The notes under the pieces were generated by a model. The model saw only the letters and a program-made list of their open reading frames with translations, ran no database searches and was not told the DNA's origin. DNA of 58,471 nt from Micromonospora sp. CP22 (GTDB lineage Bacteria > Actinomycetota > Actinomycetes > Mycobacteriales > Micromonosporaceae), in assembly GCF_009712475.1 (NCBI RefSeq), contig NZ_VCJO01000023.1, positions 1 through 58,471 of the forward strand, read 5' to 3'. Within the stretch, counting starts at the first letter, position 1; each line of letters begins with the position of its first letter. The position numbers and the translations under genes are program-made. Positions 36,051 through 44,543 of this stretch are shown here, piece after piece.

Positions 36051-36821
36051 ACTCGGTGGGGTGAGGGGGGTGAGGGTGGGGCGCTTGGCGGTGCGGGTGT
36101 CGCCGGAGGAGCGGCCGGTGAGGCGGCGGGTGATCCAGGGGGCCAGGTGCTGGCCCGCCCAGCGCAGGTCGGCGGTGCGGGCGGAGAGCCAGGGAGTGGG
36201 CTCCGGGTGCGGCGGGACCAGCAGCCACTCCTCGTCGCAGCCGACACCGAGGGCGGTGAGCACCTGGCCGGCGACGCGGCGGTGCCCGGCCGGGGAGAGG
36301 TGCAACCGGTCGGTGCTCCAGAGCAACGGATTCAGGTACGTGTCGTCGGCGTACAGGTCGACCAGGATGGCCCCGTGTCGCTCGGCGGTCTCCCCGACGG
36401 CTCGGTTGAGCAGGGCGACCCGGGGTGCGATCAGCCGTTGGCCGGGCAGCCGCGCCATCACGTCGGCGAACCGGAACAACACCACGTCGGCACCGCCGCC
36501 ACGCAGTCGACCGACCACCTCGTCGAACCGGCTGACCAGGCTGTCCGGGTCGAAGCTGCGCCGCAGCACGTCGTTGCCGCCAGCCGCGAAGCTGACCAGG
36601 TCGGGCTTCATCGCCAGCGCCGCCGGGACCTGCTCGGCCACCACGCTCGGGAAGGTACGTCCCCGGATGGCCAGATTGGCGTACGCGAAGTCGGGCCCGG
36701 CCTCGGCGGCGAGCCGGGTGGCCACCAGATCCGCCCAGCCGCGAAAACTGCCGTCCGGGTAGGCGTCGTCCAGGCCCTCGGTGAAGCTGTCCCCGACCGC
36801 GACGAAACTGCGCCAGCGCAC
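36048..36821 (-). CDS. SGNH/GDSL family hydrolase
   Basis: The product has 257 residues with the SGNH blocks GDSFTEG (Ser12), the Gly in AIRGRTF, GGND (Asn83) and DRLHLSPAGH (Asp171, His174). It should be an esterase, lipase or acetyl-hydrolase; no signal peptide is seen, so it is probably intracellular. The start is GTG at 36821. The C-terminal 40 residues are basic and Thr-rich and end inside palindrome copy B. Confidence 0.88.
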   Translation of the reverse strand: MRWRSFVAVGDSFTEGLDDAYPDGSFRGWADLVATRLAAEAGPDFAYANLAIRGRTFPSVVAEQVPAALAMKPDLVSFAAGGNDVLRRSFDPDSLVSRFDEVVGRLRGGGADVVLFRFADVMARLPGQRLIAPRVALLNRAVGETAERHGAILVDLYADDTYLNPLLWSTDRLHLSPAGHRRVAGQVLTALGVGCDEEWLLVPPHPEPTPWLSARTADLRWAGQHLAPWITRRLTGRSSGDTRTAKRPTLTPLTPPS

Positions 36822-37079
36822 TGCTCACTCCTCCGACGTGCGAGTAGGGGCGGGCAGGAAGAGCTCCCGCCTACCGCTGGAAGTTTTGCATCGGGCACCC
36901 ACCTGGCGGTGCCCCGTGCGGCGGAACGTGGCGGACGTCATCGATCCTGCACGAACGCTGGTGCGGCCGGAAGCGCCCCTGGTGGGTGGCGCGCTCCGGC
37001 TTAATGGGTCCACGCCACGGGCGCGTCGCGAGTAGTGTCCTCACCCACACACCCCCCCACACTCTCGAAGGAGACCGCT

Positions 37080-38300
37080 GTGGCTGTTGGTCGTCGTTGG
37101 CTGTCCCGGACGGCTGCCACGCTGCTTCTCGTCGGCGGGGTCGCAGTCCCCGCCGGTCCCGCCTCGGCGGTCGACCCGGATCCGAAGTTCACCTTCGAAC
37201 TGACCGGTACGACGATTCCGGTCGGATTCACGCACAAGACGATGCACCTGAAGGTGACCAATCTGACCGATGAAACCCCGAGCGTCATCGAGTATTCCGT
37301 CCGGCCCGACGATGCTGCTTGGGACGACAGAGCCTGGTTCCTCTGGGGGGAGGGTGGTGGTTCCGGCCAGTGTGATGGCGACTCTGCTGGTTGGTACTGC
37401 CGCTCCGACGCGGTCAGTGCTCCGCAATTGCGCCCGGCGCCCGGCGGCACGGTGGACTACCCCATCTCCGTCAGTACCGGGTCGGTGAAGGAGCCCTTCG
37501 AGGGCAAAATCCAGATCGAGATCTACATGATCTGGGGCGAGAACGGGAAGCGGATCACCGAGACCAGGGAGTTCACCGTCAGCCTCGTCGACGACGCCGA
37601 AGCCGACCTGTGGGTGGTGGCGCCGGACGTCAAGCAGTCGGTGCGCGTCGGCGCCGGTGGCCGACTCGAAAACACCGGAACGTTGAATCCGGGCGAGACC
37701 GGCGCGGTCCGGTACCGGATCGTCAACCACGGCGTGAAGCCGGTCAGCGGTGTCACCGTCACCCTGCGCCTGCCTGAGAACGTGACGTTCACCCGGCCGC
37801 CGCAGGAGTGCGTGATCGACGACGACGGACGTTCGGCGGTCTGCACCTACGATTCGCTCGCGCTCGTACCGCCCAATCGGAACAGCGAGCCGGACTGGGA
37901 CGTCCACTCCGCTGTCGAGCTGTACAACCTGGTGACGGTGCCGGCCGACGTCAAGGCACCGGTCACCCTGGCGGGCGGAAGCGTGCAGGTCGAGGGCCTG
38001 TCCGACGGCATCGGTGCCCGCTCCGCCCCGGAGCGGACCGTGCTCCCGGCGAACGCCGTCGCCGTACCGGCAGCCGACGTCGACGCCAGCGACAACAAGG
38101 ACGGGTACGCCGTGGTGGTCGCCGCCGCCGAGAGCGGAAACGGGGGCGGCGACGGCGGGGGTCTGCCGGTGACCGGGCCGCAGGCCGGGCTGATCGCCGG
38201 AGCGGGTCTCGTCATGGTCGCGGGGGGTATCGCGCTGCTGCTCGCTCGACGCCGCCGACCTGTCGCGTTCGTCTCCGGCGAGGACACCACCGCTTCCTGA
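37080..38300 (+). CDS. LPXTG-type cell-wall-anchored surface protein
   Basis: The product has 406 residues. A Sec signal (residues 1-29, PASA) precedes a beta-rich outer region with a DUF11-like segment (RYRIVNHGVKPVSGVTVTLRLPENVTF), and the C-terminus has a complete sortase signal: LPVTG, a hydrophobic helix (LIAGAGLVMVAGGIALLLA) and RRRR. It should be linked to peptidoglycan by a sortase, none of which is in the window. GTG 37080 was chosen because GAAGGAG lies 7 nt upstream; the frame opens 15 codons earlier. Confidence 0.88.
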   Translation: MAVGRRWLSRTAATLLLVGGVAVPAGPASAVDPDPKFTFELTGTTIPVGFTHKTMHLKVTNLTDETPSVIEYSVRPDDAAWDDRAWFLWGEGGGSGQCDGDSAGWYCRSDAVSAPQLRPAPGGTVDYPISVSTGSVKEPFEGKIQIEIYMIWGENGKRITETREFTVSLVDDAEADLWVVAPDVKQSVRVGAGGRLENTGTLNPGETGAVRYRIVNHGVKPVSGVTVTLRLPENVTFTRPPQECVIDDDGRSAVCTYDSLALVPPNRNSEPDWDVHSAVELYNLVTVPADVKAPVTLAGGSVQVEGLSDGIGARSAPERTVLPANAVAVPAADVDASDNKDGYAVVVAAAESGNGGGDGGGLPVTGPQAGLIAGAGLVMVAGGIALLLARRRRPVAFVSGEDTTAS

Positions 38301-38331
38301 CCTCTCTGCCACCGTCCTGACCCGAAACGGT

Positions 38332-38384
38332 CCTGACCCGGACCAGCCCTGACCTGGACCAGCCCCGGGTTGGTCCGGGTCAGG
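38332..38384. terminator. bidirectional hairpin between convergent genes
   Basis: CCTGACCCGGACCA (38332-38345) pairs perfectly with TGGTCCGGGTCAGG (38371-38384), with a 25-nt GC-rich loop that can form alternative pairs. The right arm includes the stop codon of the gene ending at 38380. Confidence 0.65.
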
Positions 38385-38832
38385 TGGTACGGCAGCGGCC
38401 GGTGCAGGTTGGCGGCATAGCGACCGCCGGGCGACGGTACGGGGCCCAGGCCACGAACCGCTGGAACAGCTCACGCGGGGTCGGGCCGCCCTCCGGGTCG
38501 AGCCGGAACAGGTCGTGGGTCGCCTCGTAGTAGAGCCCGGACAGGTAAATCGACAGGTCGAGCCAGCGGTCGTCGTACTCGACGCGGAGCAGCAGACGGG
38601 CCTCGGCGCACGGCCAGGACAGCCCGCAGGCGCGGCACAACCAGAGCGGGCGCAACGGCAGATGCTTCGGGCTGTTCACCGGATGCCGCCGGGGCCACGC
38701 GGCCGCCAGGCCGCGACGCGGCACGGGCATCCCGGCAAGGCGACCACGCGACGGTACGCCCGGTCGCTGAGGCTGTTCCGGGTCGGTCGGAGCGCCGACG
38801 ACGTCAGGGCGCGGCTCGTTCGGTTCGGGCAT
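38380..38832 (-). CDS. conserved actinobacterial protein with paired cysteines, divergent from XRE-DUF397
   Basis: The product has 150 residues. The N-terminal 60 are Pro/Arg-rich; the rest is compact: SPKHLPLRPLWLCRACGLSWPCAEARLLLRVEYDD, LYYEATHDLFRLD, LFQRFVAW and CTGRCRTT. The CRAC-GLSWPC and CTGRC cysteines could bind a metal. Similar small proteins are sometimes labelled flavin reductase, which the sequence does not support. ATG 38832 follows GGAGGTGAAG. It is transcribed away from an XRE-DUF397 operon, which may control it. Confidence 0.65.
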   Translation of the reverse strand: MPEPNEPRPDVVGAPTDPEQPQRPGVPSRGRLAGMPVPRRGLAAAWPRRHPVNSPKHLPLRPLWLCRACGLSWPCAEARLLLRVEYDDRWLDLSIYLSGLYYEATHDLFRLDPEGGPTPRELFQRFVAWAPYRRPAVAMPPTCTGRCRTT

Positions 38833-38857
38833 CTTCACCTCCGGCGGTGAGCAGGAA

Positions 38858-38894
38858 GGGGCCGCCCCGACACGGGGGAAGTGAGGGCGGCCCC
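38858..38894 (-). promoter_or_regulatory. leader hairpin upstream of the CRAC protein gene
   Basis: GGGGCCGCCC (38858-38867) pairs with GGGCGGCCCC (38885-38894), 26 nt upstream of the start codon and just before its ribosome site on the minus strand. It could be an attenuator, a leader stem-loop or an operator. Confidence 0.35.
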
Positions 38895-39053
38895 AGGGCA
38901 ACCCCACCCCGTCCCCGATGGATGGGAGCAGGACCACCAGGTGACAGTGTGGTGATCGCGTGACTACTCTCGGAAGGCGTTAGCGCTGGCCGTGGCGGGG
39001 TCGAAGGCCAGCCGGGAAGCCCACCCGAGCAGCCGAACGATCGTGGAGGCACT

Positions 39054-39863
39054 GTGGAATCCGAGCCGACCGCCGAACTGATCCGGGCACAATTGCGTCG
39101 GCTGCGGCTGGCCGCCAACCTGAGCCAGGAGGAGTTCGGCAAGCAGGTGCATTTCTCCGGCTCGCAGATCTCCGCGATCGAGTTGGGTCAGCGTCCGTTC
39201 GACCGGCTCTTCCTCAAGCGGGCCGACGAGGTGTTGAACAGCGACGGCCTGCTGCTGGGCCTGCTGCGCATCGCCGAACTGCACGGCCAACCGAACTTCC
39301 TGCGCCCGTGGCTGGACGCCGAACGCGTCGCTCAGCAGTTGCGCTGCTACCACCCGACGCTGGTCCCCGGTCTACTCCAGACCGAGCACTACGCCCGCGC
39401 GGTGATCCGCGCCGACGACCTGCTCAGCGACGACGAGGTGGAGCGGCGGCTGGCAGTACGGATGGACCGGCAGGCGGTGCTGACCCGGCCGGACCCGCCG
39501 ATCCTGGTCGCGGTGATCGAGGAGGCGACGCTACGCCGGGCCGACGAGAGCTTCCGGGGCATCATGGCCCAGCAGATTGGCCACCTGCTCGACTGCGTGC
39601 AGCGCGGCGGCGTTCTGGTCCACGTCATCTCGGCCGAAGTCAGCGTGCACGTCGGGCTCATCGGCCCGCTCACCCTGGCCCGTGGAGTCGATGGTGACTG
39701 GGTCGGCCACCTGGAGAACCATGTCGGTGGCGCGACCATCGACAAGGACGGTGAAATCGCTACGCTGCTGGCGAGGTGGGAGAGCATCCGCAGCATGGCT
39801 CTCCCCAAGGGACAGTCCGAGCTGCTGATGAAGGAAGTGATGGAGTCGTGGTCCACGATCTGA
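39054..39863 (+). CDS. XRE-family regulator with DUF5753 domain, second copy
   Basis: The product has 269 residues. The HTH reads LRRLRLAANLSQEEFGKQVHFSGSQISAIELGQR; the DUF5753 domain contains LVPGLLQTEHYARAVI, VRMDRQAVLTRPDPPILVAVIEEATLRR and VHVGLIGPLTLA. It lacks the 20-residue N-terminal extension and GMDGTF segment of the copy at 17329, so it is a separate paralogue and not a recent duplicate. The start is GTG. It overlaps its DUF397 partner by 16 bp. Confidence 0.9.
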   Translation: MESEPTAELIRAQLRRLRLAANLSQEEFGKQVHFSGSQISAIELGQRPFDRLFLKRADEVLNSDGLLLGLLRIAELHGQPNFLRPWLDAERVAQQLRCYHPTLVPGLLQTEHYARAVIRADDLLSDDEVERRLAVRMDRQAVLTRPDPPILVAVIEEATLRRADESFRGIMAQQIGHLLDCVQRGGVLVHVISAEVSVHVGLIGPLTLARGVDGDWVGHLENHVGGATIDKDGEIATLLARWESIRSMALPKGQSELLMKEVMESWSTI

Positions 39864-40036
39864 CCGGCGCGACCTGGCGTAAGTCCACCCGCAGCGGCAG
39901 CGGCGAGTGCATCGAGGTGGCCGACGACCTGCCCGGCGTGGTCGGCGTACGCGACAGCAAGGACGCCACCGGCCCGGTGCTCGCCTTCACTGCGACCGCC
40001 TGGCGTCGCTTTGTCGAGCACGCCAAGCTCGGCTGA
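39848..40036 (+). CDS. DUF397 protein, second copy
   Basis: The product has 62 residues: ATWRKSTRSGSGECIEVADDLPGVVGVRDSKDATGPVLAFTATAWRRFV, a standard DUF397 protein with the single Cys. Its GTG start at 39848 lies inside the end of the XRE gene, with GGAG a few bases before it. It is the expected partner of that regulator. Confidence 0.85.
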   Translation: MVHDLTGATWRKSTRSGSGECIEVADDLPGVVGVRDSKDATGPVLAFTATAWRRFVEHAKLG

Positions 40037-40041
40037 GCCAG

Positions 40042-40085
40042 ATCCTGGACCGGCAGCGCCTCAGCGGGCGCTGCCGAACCAGGAT
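40042..40085. terminator. bidirectional hairpin terminator
   Basis: A 10-bp inner stem (40051-40060 with 40067-40076) and a 7-bp outer stem (40042-40048 with 40079-40085) are separated by a small internal loop. It lies between convergent genes ending at 40036 and 40087. Confidence 0.75.
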
Positions 40086-40086
40086 T

Positions 40087-40560
40087 TCAGGGGTGCTGGC
40101 GATGGTCGGCGCGGGGCGCACCCGGCCGGTCGGCGCGGGAGAGGCCCCAGGCGACCAGGCCCGCGACGACGCCGACGATGACGCCGGTGAAGACGCTGCT
40201 GATCGCGGCGAAGATCCGCACGATGACGGCCTGCGCCCCCGGAGCTAGATCGGCCAGGTTGCCGCCGAGGGTCGGCTGCTCGTCGAAGGCCACCTGCCAG
40301 AGCAGCTGATGGGTCGCGGCCAGCAGGACGCCGTAGATCAGACCGACGACGAGCAGGGTCAGGAACGGGTTCGGCACCCGCTTCGCCAGCACCACGGCGA
40401 TCCACACGACCGGCGGTATGACCACCAGCAGCAGGTTGACGAAGGTGCGCTCGTGCACCAGGCCCAGGTCATGCAACACCACTCGGGGCAGGCCGAGCAG
40501 TGCCAACCCGAGCAGGGTGAGCAACGGAAGCCCGAGGGCCGGGCGAGGTGACGTGTTCAT
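40087..40560 (-). CDS. four-helix membrane protein, unknown
   Basis: The product has 157 residues and four hydrophobic helices (about 10-30, 40-60, 68-85, 110-140). It contains ERTFVNLLLVVIPPVVWIAVVLAKRVPNPF, a pattern I have seen in uncharacterised actinobacterial membrane proteins, but I assign no function. ATG 40560 was chosen (MNTSPRP). It is divergent from the two-component genes by 131 bp. Confidence 0.7.
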   Translation of the reverse strand: MNTSPRPALGLPLLTLLGLALLGLPRVVLHDLGLVHERTFVNLLLVVIPPVVWIAVVLAKRVPNPFLTLLVVGLIYGVLLAATHQLLWQVAFDEQPTLGGNLADLAPGAQAVIVRIFAAISSVFTGVIVGVVAGLVAWGLSRADRPGAPRADHRQHP

Positions 40561-40691
40561 GCCGGCAACGCTAGGAACGATCGCTGGCCACGCCATCCGT
40601 CGACGGACTCGGTCCCGGTACGTCGGAAAGCGACCAACGGTGTCGCCTTCCGACGACTCCGACCCCGCCGACCCCGCCGTACGCTGGGCTG

Positions 40692-41975
40692 GTGACCAGC
40701 CAGTCGACGCCGCGGAGGGTACCCCCCAAGGTCACCGACGCGCTCCTCGCCGTGGGCGTCGCCGTCACCGTGTCGATCGTCATCACGGCGAACGAGGGTG
40801 GCCGACACGGTCCTGACCCGGTCGCGTACCTCTGGGCGGTCGGTCTTGGCGCACTGATGCTGGTCCGGCGGCGTTACCCGGTGGTGGTGCTGGCGGTCAG
40901 TGTGCTCGGCCTGTTCGCCTACTACGCCGCCGGTTACCCGGCCATCGGCCTGGCCGTGCCGGTCGCCGCCGCGCTCTTCTCGGCGGCCGAACACGGCCGG
41001 ATCACCGCCTCGGTCGTCGCCGCCCTGCTGGTGACCACGGTTTCGGTGATCTTCCGGCTCGCCGAGGGGCAGGATTTCTCCTTCGTCGTCGGTTACGAGC
41101 TGGCCGGTCACGTCCTGCTGATGGGTGCGGCGATCGCCCTCGGTGACAGCCTGCGGTCGCGGCGGGCCGCGCAGGCGGACGCCCGCCGCATCGCCGAGCT
41201 GACCGAGGCCAGATACCGGCAGGAGGCCCAGGCCCGGCTGCGGGACGAGCGGATCGCCATCGCCCGGGACCTGCACGACTCCCTCGGCCACACCACCTCG
41301 GTGATCGCGCTGCACGCCGACGTCGCCCGGGAGGCGCTGGGCCGTGACGACGACGCCGCCCGGTCGGCGCTTGAGCTGATCCGGTCCACCGCCCGTCGCA
41401 GCATGGACGATCTCCGGCGCACCGTGACGCTGCTGCGGTCAGCCGACGATGCGCCCCGCACGGTCGTCTCGCTGGCCAACCTCGACGCGGTCACCCGAGC
41501 CGCCTCCGCCGCCGGGTTCGACGTCGACGTGCACGTGGCCGTGGACACGCCGCTACCAGCGCCGGTGGAGGCCGCCGCGTTCCGGATCGTGCAGGAGGCG
41601 GTCACCAACGTCGTCCGGCACTCCACCGGCAGCCGCGTCGAGATCCGCGCCGAGCAGGACAGCACCCACCTCACCGTCACCGTCGCCGACTCCGGCTCCG
41701 ACCCGCTCCCCAGCGCAGAGCCGGCGCACCACGCGGTGTCAGCAGGCGGCGCGGAGCGGGCCGAACCGTCGGCTCGCGGCGCTGCCGCGACCGGCACGGT
41801 CGAGCCGCCAGCCAACAGCGGCAGCGGCAGCGGCAGCGGCAGCGGCAGCGGCAGCGGGCACGGTATCGCCGGAATGCGGGAACGGGCCGAGAGCCTCGGT
41901 GGCACGCTCACCGCCGAGCAGCGGCGGACAGGTTTCGTGGTGCGGGCGGTACTACCCCTGCGGGAGCCGGTATGA
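40692..41975 (+). CDS. two-component sensor histidine kinase (NarL/DesK type)
   Basis: The product has 427 residues. Five to six N-terminal helices (about 15-150) form the sensor, followed by a HisKA_3 domain with the phosphorylated His195 in IAIARDLHDSLGH, and a HATPase with FRIVQEAVTNVVRH and GHGIAGMRERAESLGG. Between the N box and the GHGIAGM box the ATP lid is enlarged by about 60 Ala/Pro/Ser/Gly residues ending in seven SG pairs, encoded by an AGCGGC hexamer array. It overlaps its response regulator by 4 bp. Confidence 0.92.
   Translation: MTSQSTPRRVPPKVTDALLAVGVAVTVSIVITANEGGRHGPDPVAYLWAVGLGALMLVRRRYPVVVLAVSVLGLFAYYAAGYPAIGLAVPVAAALFSAAEHGRITASVVAALLVTTVSVIFRLAEGQDFSFVVGYELAGHVLLMGAAIALGDSLRSRRAAQADARRIAELTEARYRQEAQARLRDERIAIARDLHDSLGHTTSVIALHADVAREALGRDDDAARSALELIRSTARRSMDDLRRTVTLLRSADDAPRTVVSLANLDAVTRAASAAGFDVDVHVAVDTPLPAPVEAAAFRIVQEAVTNVVRHSTGSRVEIRAEQDSTHLTVTVADSGSDPLPSAEPAHHAVSAGGAERAEPSARGAAATGTVEPPANSGSGSGSGSGSGSGHGIAGMRERAESLGGTLTAEQRRTGFVVRAVLPLREPV
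41817..41858 (+). repeat. AGCGGC hexamer array in the kinase ATP lid
   Basis: Six perfect AGCGGC units and a seventh ending AGCGGG encode SGSGSGSGSGSGSG. Copy-number change would alter the lid by two residues per unit with the frame kept. Confidence 0.85.
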
Positions 41976-42634
41976 CCAGCGTGCTGGTGGTCGACGACCA
42001 GGATCTCGTCCGGGCCGGGATAACCACCCTGCTGACGGTCGACCCGCAGCTCACCGTGGTCGGGGAGGCCGCCGACGGCCGTTCCGGTCTGCGCCTGGCC
42101 CGCCAGTTGCGGCCGGACGTCGTACTCATGGACATCCGGATGCCGGTGATGGACGGCCTGGCCGCCACCGCGGCGATCCGCGCCGACGAAACCCTGGCGG
42201 ACACCCGAGTCCTGATCCTGACCACCTTCGACGACGACGAGGACATCATCGAGGCGGTCAGTCTGGGTGCGGCCGGCTACCTGCTCAAGGACACTCCCTC
42301 GGACGATCTGCGTCGAGCGGTGCACACCGCTGCGGCCGGCGGAAACCTGCTCTCGCCCACGGTCGCCCGGCGGGTCATGGAACGGCTCGCCGCCGCACCA
42401 CGACAGCCGCCGCCCGATCCTCGACTGTCCGTGCTCACCGACCGGGAGCGTGCCGTGCTGGCCCGGGTCGGGCTGGGCGAGACGAACGACGAGATCGGCC
42501 GGGCGCTGTTCATCAGCCCGGCGACCGCCCGCACGTACGTCAGCCGCCTGCTCACCAAGCTGAACGCCCGCGACCGCACCGCGCTCGCCGTCATCGCCCA
42601 CCGCGCCGGCCTCACCCACCCACCGCCGCGTTGA
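41972..42634 (+). CDS. NarL/LuxR family response regulator
   Basis: The product has 220 residues: a receiver domain with the phospho-acceptor Asp54 (VVLMDIRMP) and Lys in YLLKD, and a C-terminal LuxR HTH (LTDRERAVLARVGLGETNDEIGRALFISPATARTYVSRLLTKL). It pairs with the upstream kinase through an ATGA overlap. Its TGA stop is the first triplet of palindrome copy C. Confidence 0.94.
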   Translation: MTSVLVVDDQDLVRAGITTLLTVDPQLTVVGEAADGRSGLRLARQLRPDVVLMDIRMPVMDGLAATAAIRADETLADTRVLILTTFDDDEDIIEAVSLGAAGYLLKDTPSDDLRRAVHTAAAGGNLLSPTVARRVMERLAAAPRQPPPDPRLSVLTDRERAVLARVGLGETNDEIGRALFISPATARTYVSRLLTKLNARDRTALAVIAHRAGLTHPPPR

Positions 42635-42688
42635 TCAAGAAGTTTTCGTCGTGGATCCGCGCGATCCACGACGAAAACTTCTTGATCA
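42632..42688 (+). terminator. palindrome family copy C (TGATCAAG-type), perfect 26-bp stem
   Basis: Arms 42632-42657 and 42663-42688 are perfectly complementary around a 5-nt CGCGC loop. The first three bases are the stop codon of the response-regulator gene. The outer 13 bases match copies A and B; the inner part differs but is fully paired. Confidence 0.85.
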
Positions 42689-42726
42689 CCCCTGTGGAGA
42701 CGGGGGTGGGGTCTTAGGGTGCGGGG

Positions 42727-44469
42727 GTGTTGCTGCGGATGTCGATGTCGCTGATCCGGACCCTACGAGAAGATCCGACCGACGCGGAGGTGCCGAGTCA
42801 TCGGCTGCTGCTGCGGGCCGGATACATCCGACGGGCCGCGCCCGGCGGCTACACCTGGCTGCCGCTGGGCAGGCTGGTGCTGGACCGGGTCACCGAGATC
42901 GTGCGCGCCGGGATGACCGCGATCGGCGACCAGGAGGTGCACTTTCCGGCGCTGCTGCCCGCCGAGCCGTACCGGACCAGCGGCCGGTGGACGGAGTACG
43001 GCGACGACATCTTCACGCTGGCCGATCGACGCGGCGCCGAACACCTGCTGGCACCGACCCACGAGGAGTTGGCGGCGCTGCTGGTCAAGGATCTGTTCAC
43101 CTCCTACCGGGACTTCCCGGTGACGTTGTTCCAGATCCAGACCAAGTTCCGCGACGAGGCCCGCCCGCGTGCGGGTCTGCTGCGCGGGCGCGAGTTCCTG
43201 ATGAAGGACGCGTACTCCTTCGACCTGGACGACGCGGGCCTGCGCGTTGCGTACGACCGGCACCGGGCGGCCTACCAGGAGATCTTCGACCGGCTCGGCC
43301 TCGACTACACGACGGTGCACGCGACGTCGGGAGCGATGGGTGGTTCCGCGTCGGAGGAGTTCCTGGCCACCACGCCGGTCGGCGAGGACACCTATGTCGG
43401 CTGCACCGACTGCGACTACGCGGCCAACACCGAGGCGGTGACGACACCCGCTCCGGCGGCCGGTGACCCGCACGTACCACCGGCCACCGAAGTGCACGAC
43501 ACCCCGGAGACGCCGACCATCGCCAGCCTGGTCGCGCTGGCCAACGACCGTCGGCTGGCCGGTCGCAGCGACTGGTCCGCCGCCGACACCCTCAAGAACG
43601 TCGTGCTGACGGTACGCCGACCGGGCCGCACGGAGACCGAACTGCTCGTGGTCGGGTTGCCCGGCGATCGGGAGGTCGACCTGAAGCGGCTGGCCGCCGC
43701 GCTGGCACCGGCCACCGTGGACGTCTTCGACGCCTGGGACGCGTATCCCGAACTGGTCCGGGGCTACCTCGGGCCGCAGATCTTCGCCAAGCTCGGCGTC
43801 CGCTACCTGGTCGACCCCCGGGTGGTGCCCGGAACCGCCTGGCTGACCGGCGCGAACGAGCCCGGTCGGCACGCCACCAACGTGGTGTGTGGCCGGGACT
43901 TCGTCCCGGACGGCACGGTAGAGGCGGCCGAGGTGCGCGCCGGTGACCCCTGTCCGGCCTGCACGATCGGCCGGTTGACCATGCGCCGGGGGATCGAGAT
44001 CGGGCACATCTTCCAACTCGGTCGTCGCTACACCGATGCCTTCGCCGTGGATGTCCTCGGTCCACAGGGCAAGCCGGTCCGACCCACCATGGGCTGCTAC
44101 GGAATCGGTGTCTCCCGGGTCGTGGCGGCGATCGCCGAGCAGCACCACGACGACCGGGGGCTGGTGTGGCCGACGTCGGTCGCGCCCTGTGACGTACACC
44201 TGGTCGCCGCCGGTAAGGGACCACAGCTCGACGCCGCGCTCGCGCTCGGCGACCGACTCGCCGAGGCGGGCCTGCGGGTGCTGGTCGACGACCGGACGGC
44301 CGTCTCCGCCGGGGTGAAGTTCACCGACGCCGAACTGATCGGTATCCCGCGCACCGTCGTGGTCGGACGCCGACTGGCCGACGGGTACGTCGAGCTGCGT
44401 GACCGGGCGACCGGGATGCGCACCGAACTGCCGGTGGCGGACCTGGTGGAGAACCTGTCAGGCGGGTAG
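42727..44469 (+). CDS. proS: prolyl-tRNA synthetase
   Basis: The product has 580 residues, the bacterial type with an INS editing insertion. It shows RAAPGGYTWLPLG, PTHEE, motif 2 QTKFRDEARPRAGLLRGREFLMKDAYSF, an INS-like region (about 230-385, with TLKNVVL carrying the editing Lys), GHIFQLGRRY, motif 3 MGCYGIGVSRVVAAIAEQ and a C-terminal anticodon-binding domain. It charges tRNA-Pro. GTG 42727 was chosen because MLLRMS is the family-like start. It begins 38 nt after palindrome C, so its promoter must be very short or inside that element. Confidence 0.95.
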   Translation: MLLRMSMSLIRTLREDPTDAEVPSHRLLLRAGYIRRAAPGGYTWLPLGRLVLDRVTEIVRAGMTAIGDQEVHFPALLPAEPYRTSGRWTEYGDDIFTLADRRGAEHLLAPTHEELAALLVKDLFTSYRDFPVTLFQIQTKFRDEARPRAGLLRGREFLMKDAYSFDLDDAGLRVAYDRHRAAYQEIFDRLGLDYTTVHATSGAMGGSASEEFLATTPVGEDTYVGCTDCDYAANTEAVTTPAPAAGDPHVPPATEVHDTPETPTIASLVALANDRRLAGRSDWSAADTLKNVVLTVRRPGRTETELLVVGLPGDREVDLKRLAAALAPATVDVFDAWDAYPELVRGYLGPQIFAKLGVRYLVDPRVVPGTAWLTGANEPGRHATNVVCGRDFVPDGTVEAAEVRAGDPCPACTIGRLTMRRGIEIGHIFQLGRRYTDAFAVDVLGPQGKPVRPTMGCYGIGVSRVVAAIAEQHHDDRGLVWPTSVAPCDVHLVAAGKGPQLDAALALGDRLAEAGLRVLVDDRTAVSAGVKFTDAELIGIPRTVVVGRRLADGYVELRDRATGMRTELPVADLVENLSGG

Positions 44470-44543
44470 GCGGAGTCGGGGTGTAGCGATCGGGGGACGG
44501 GGTACCGCAGTCTGATCGGCTCGACGCATCTCTGGAGGCTCTC

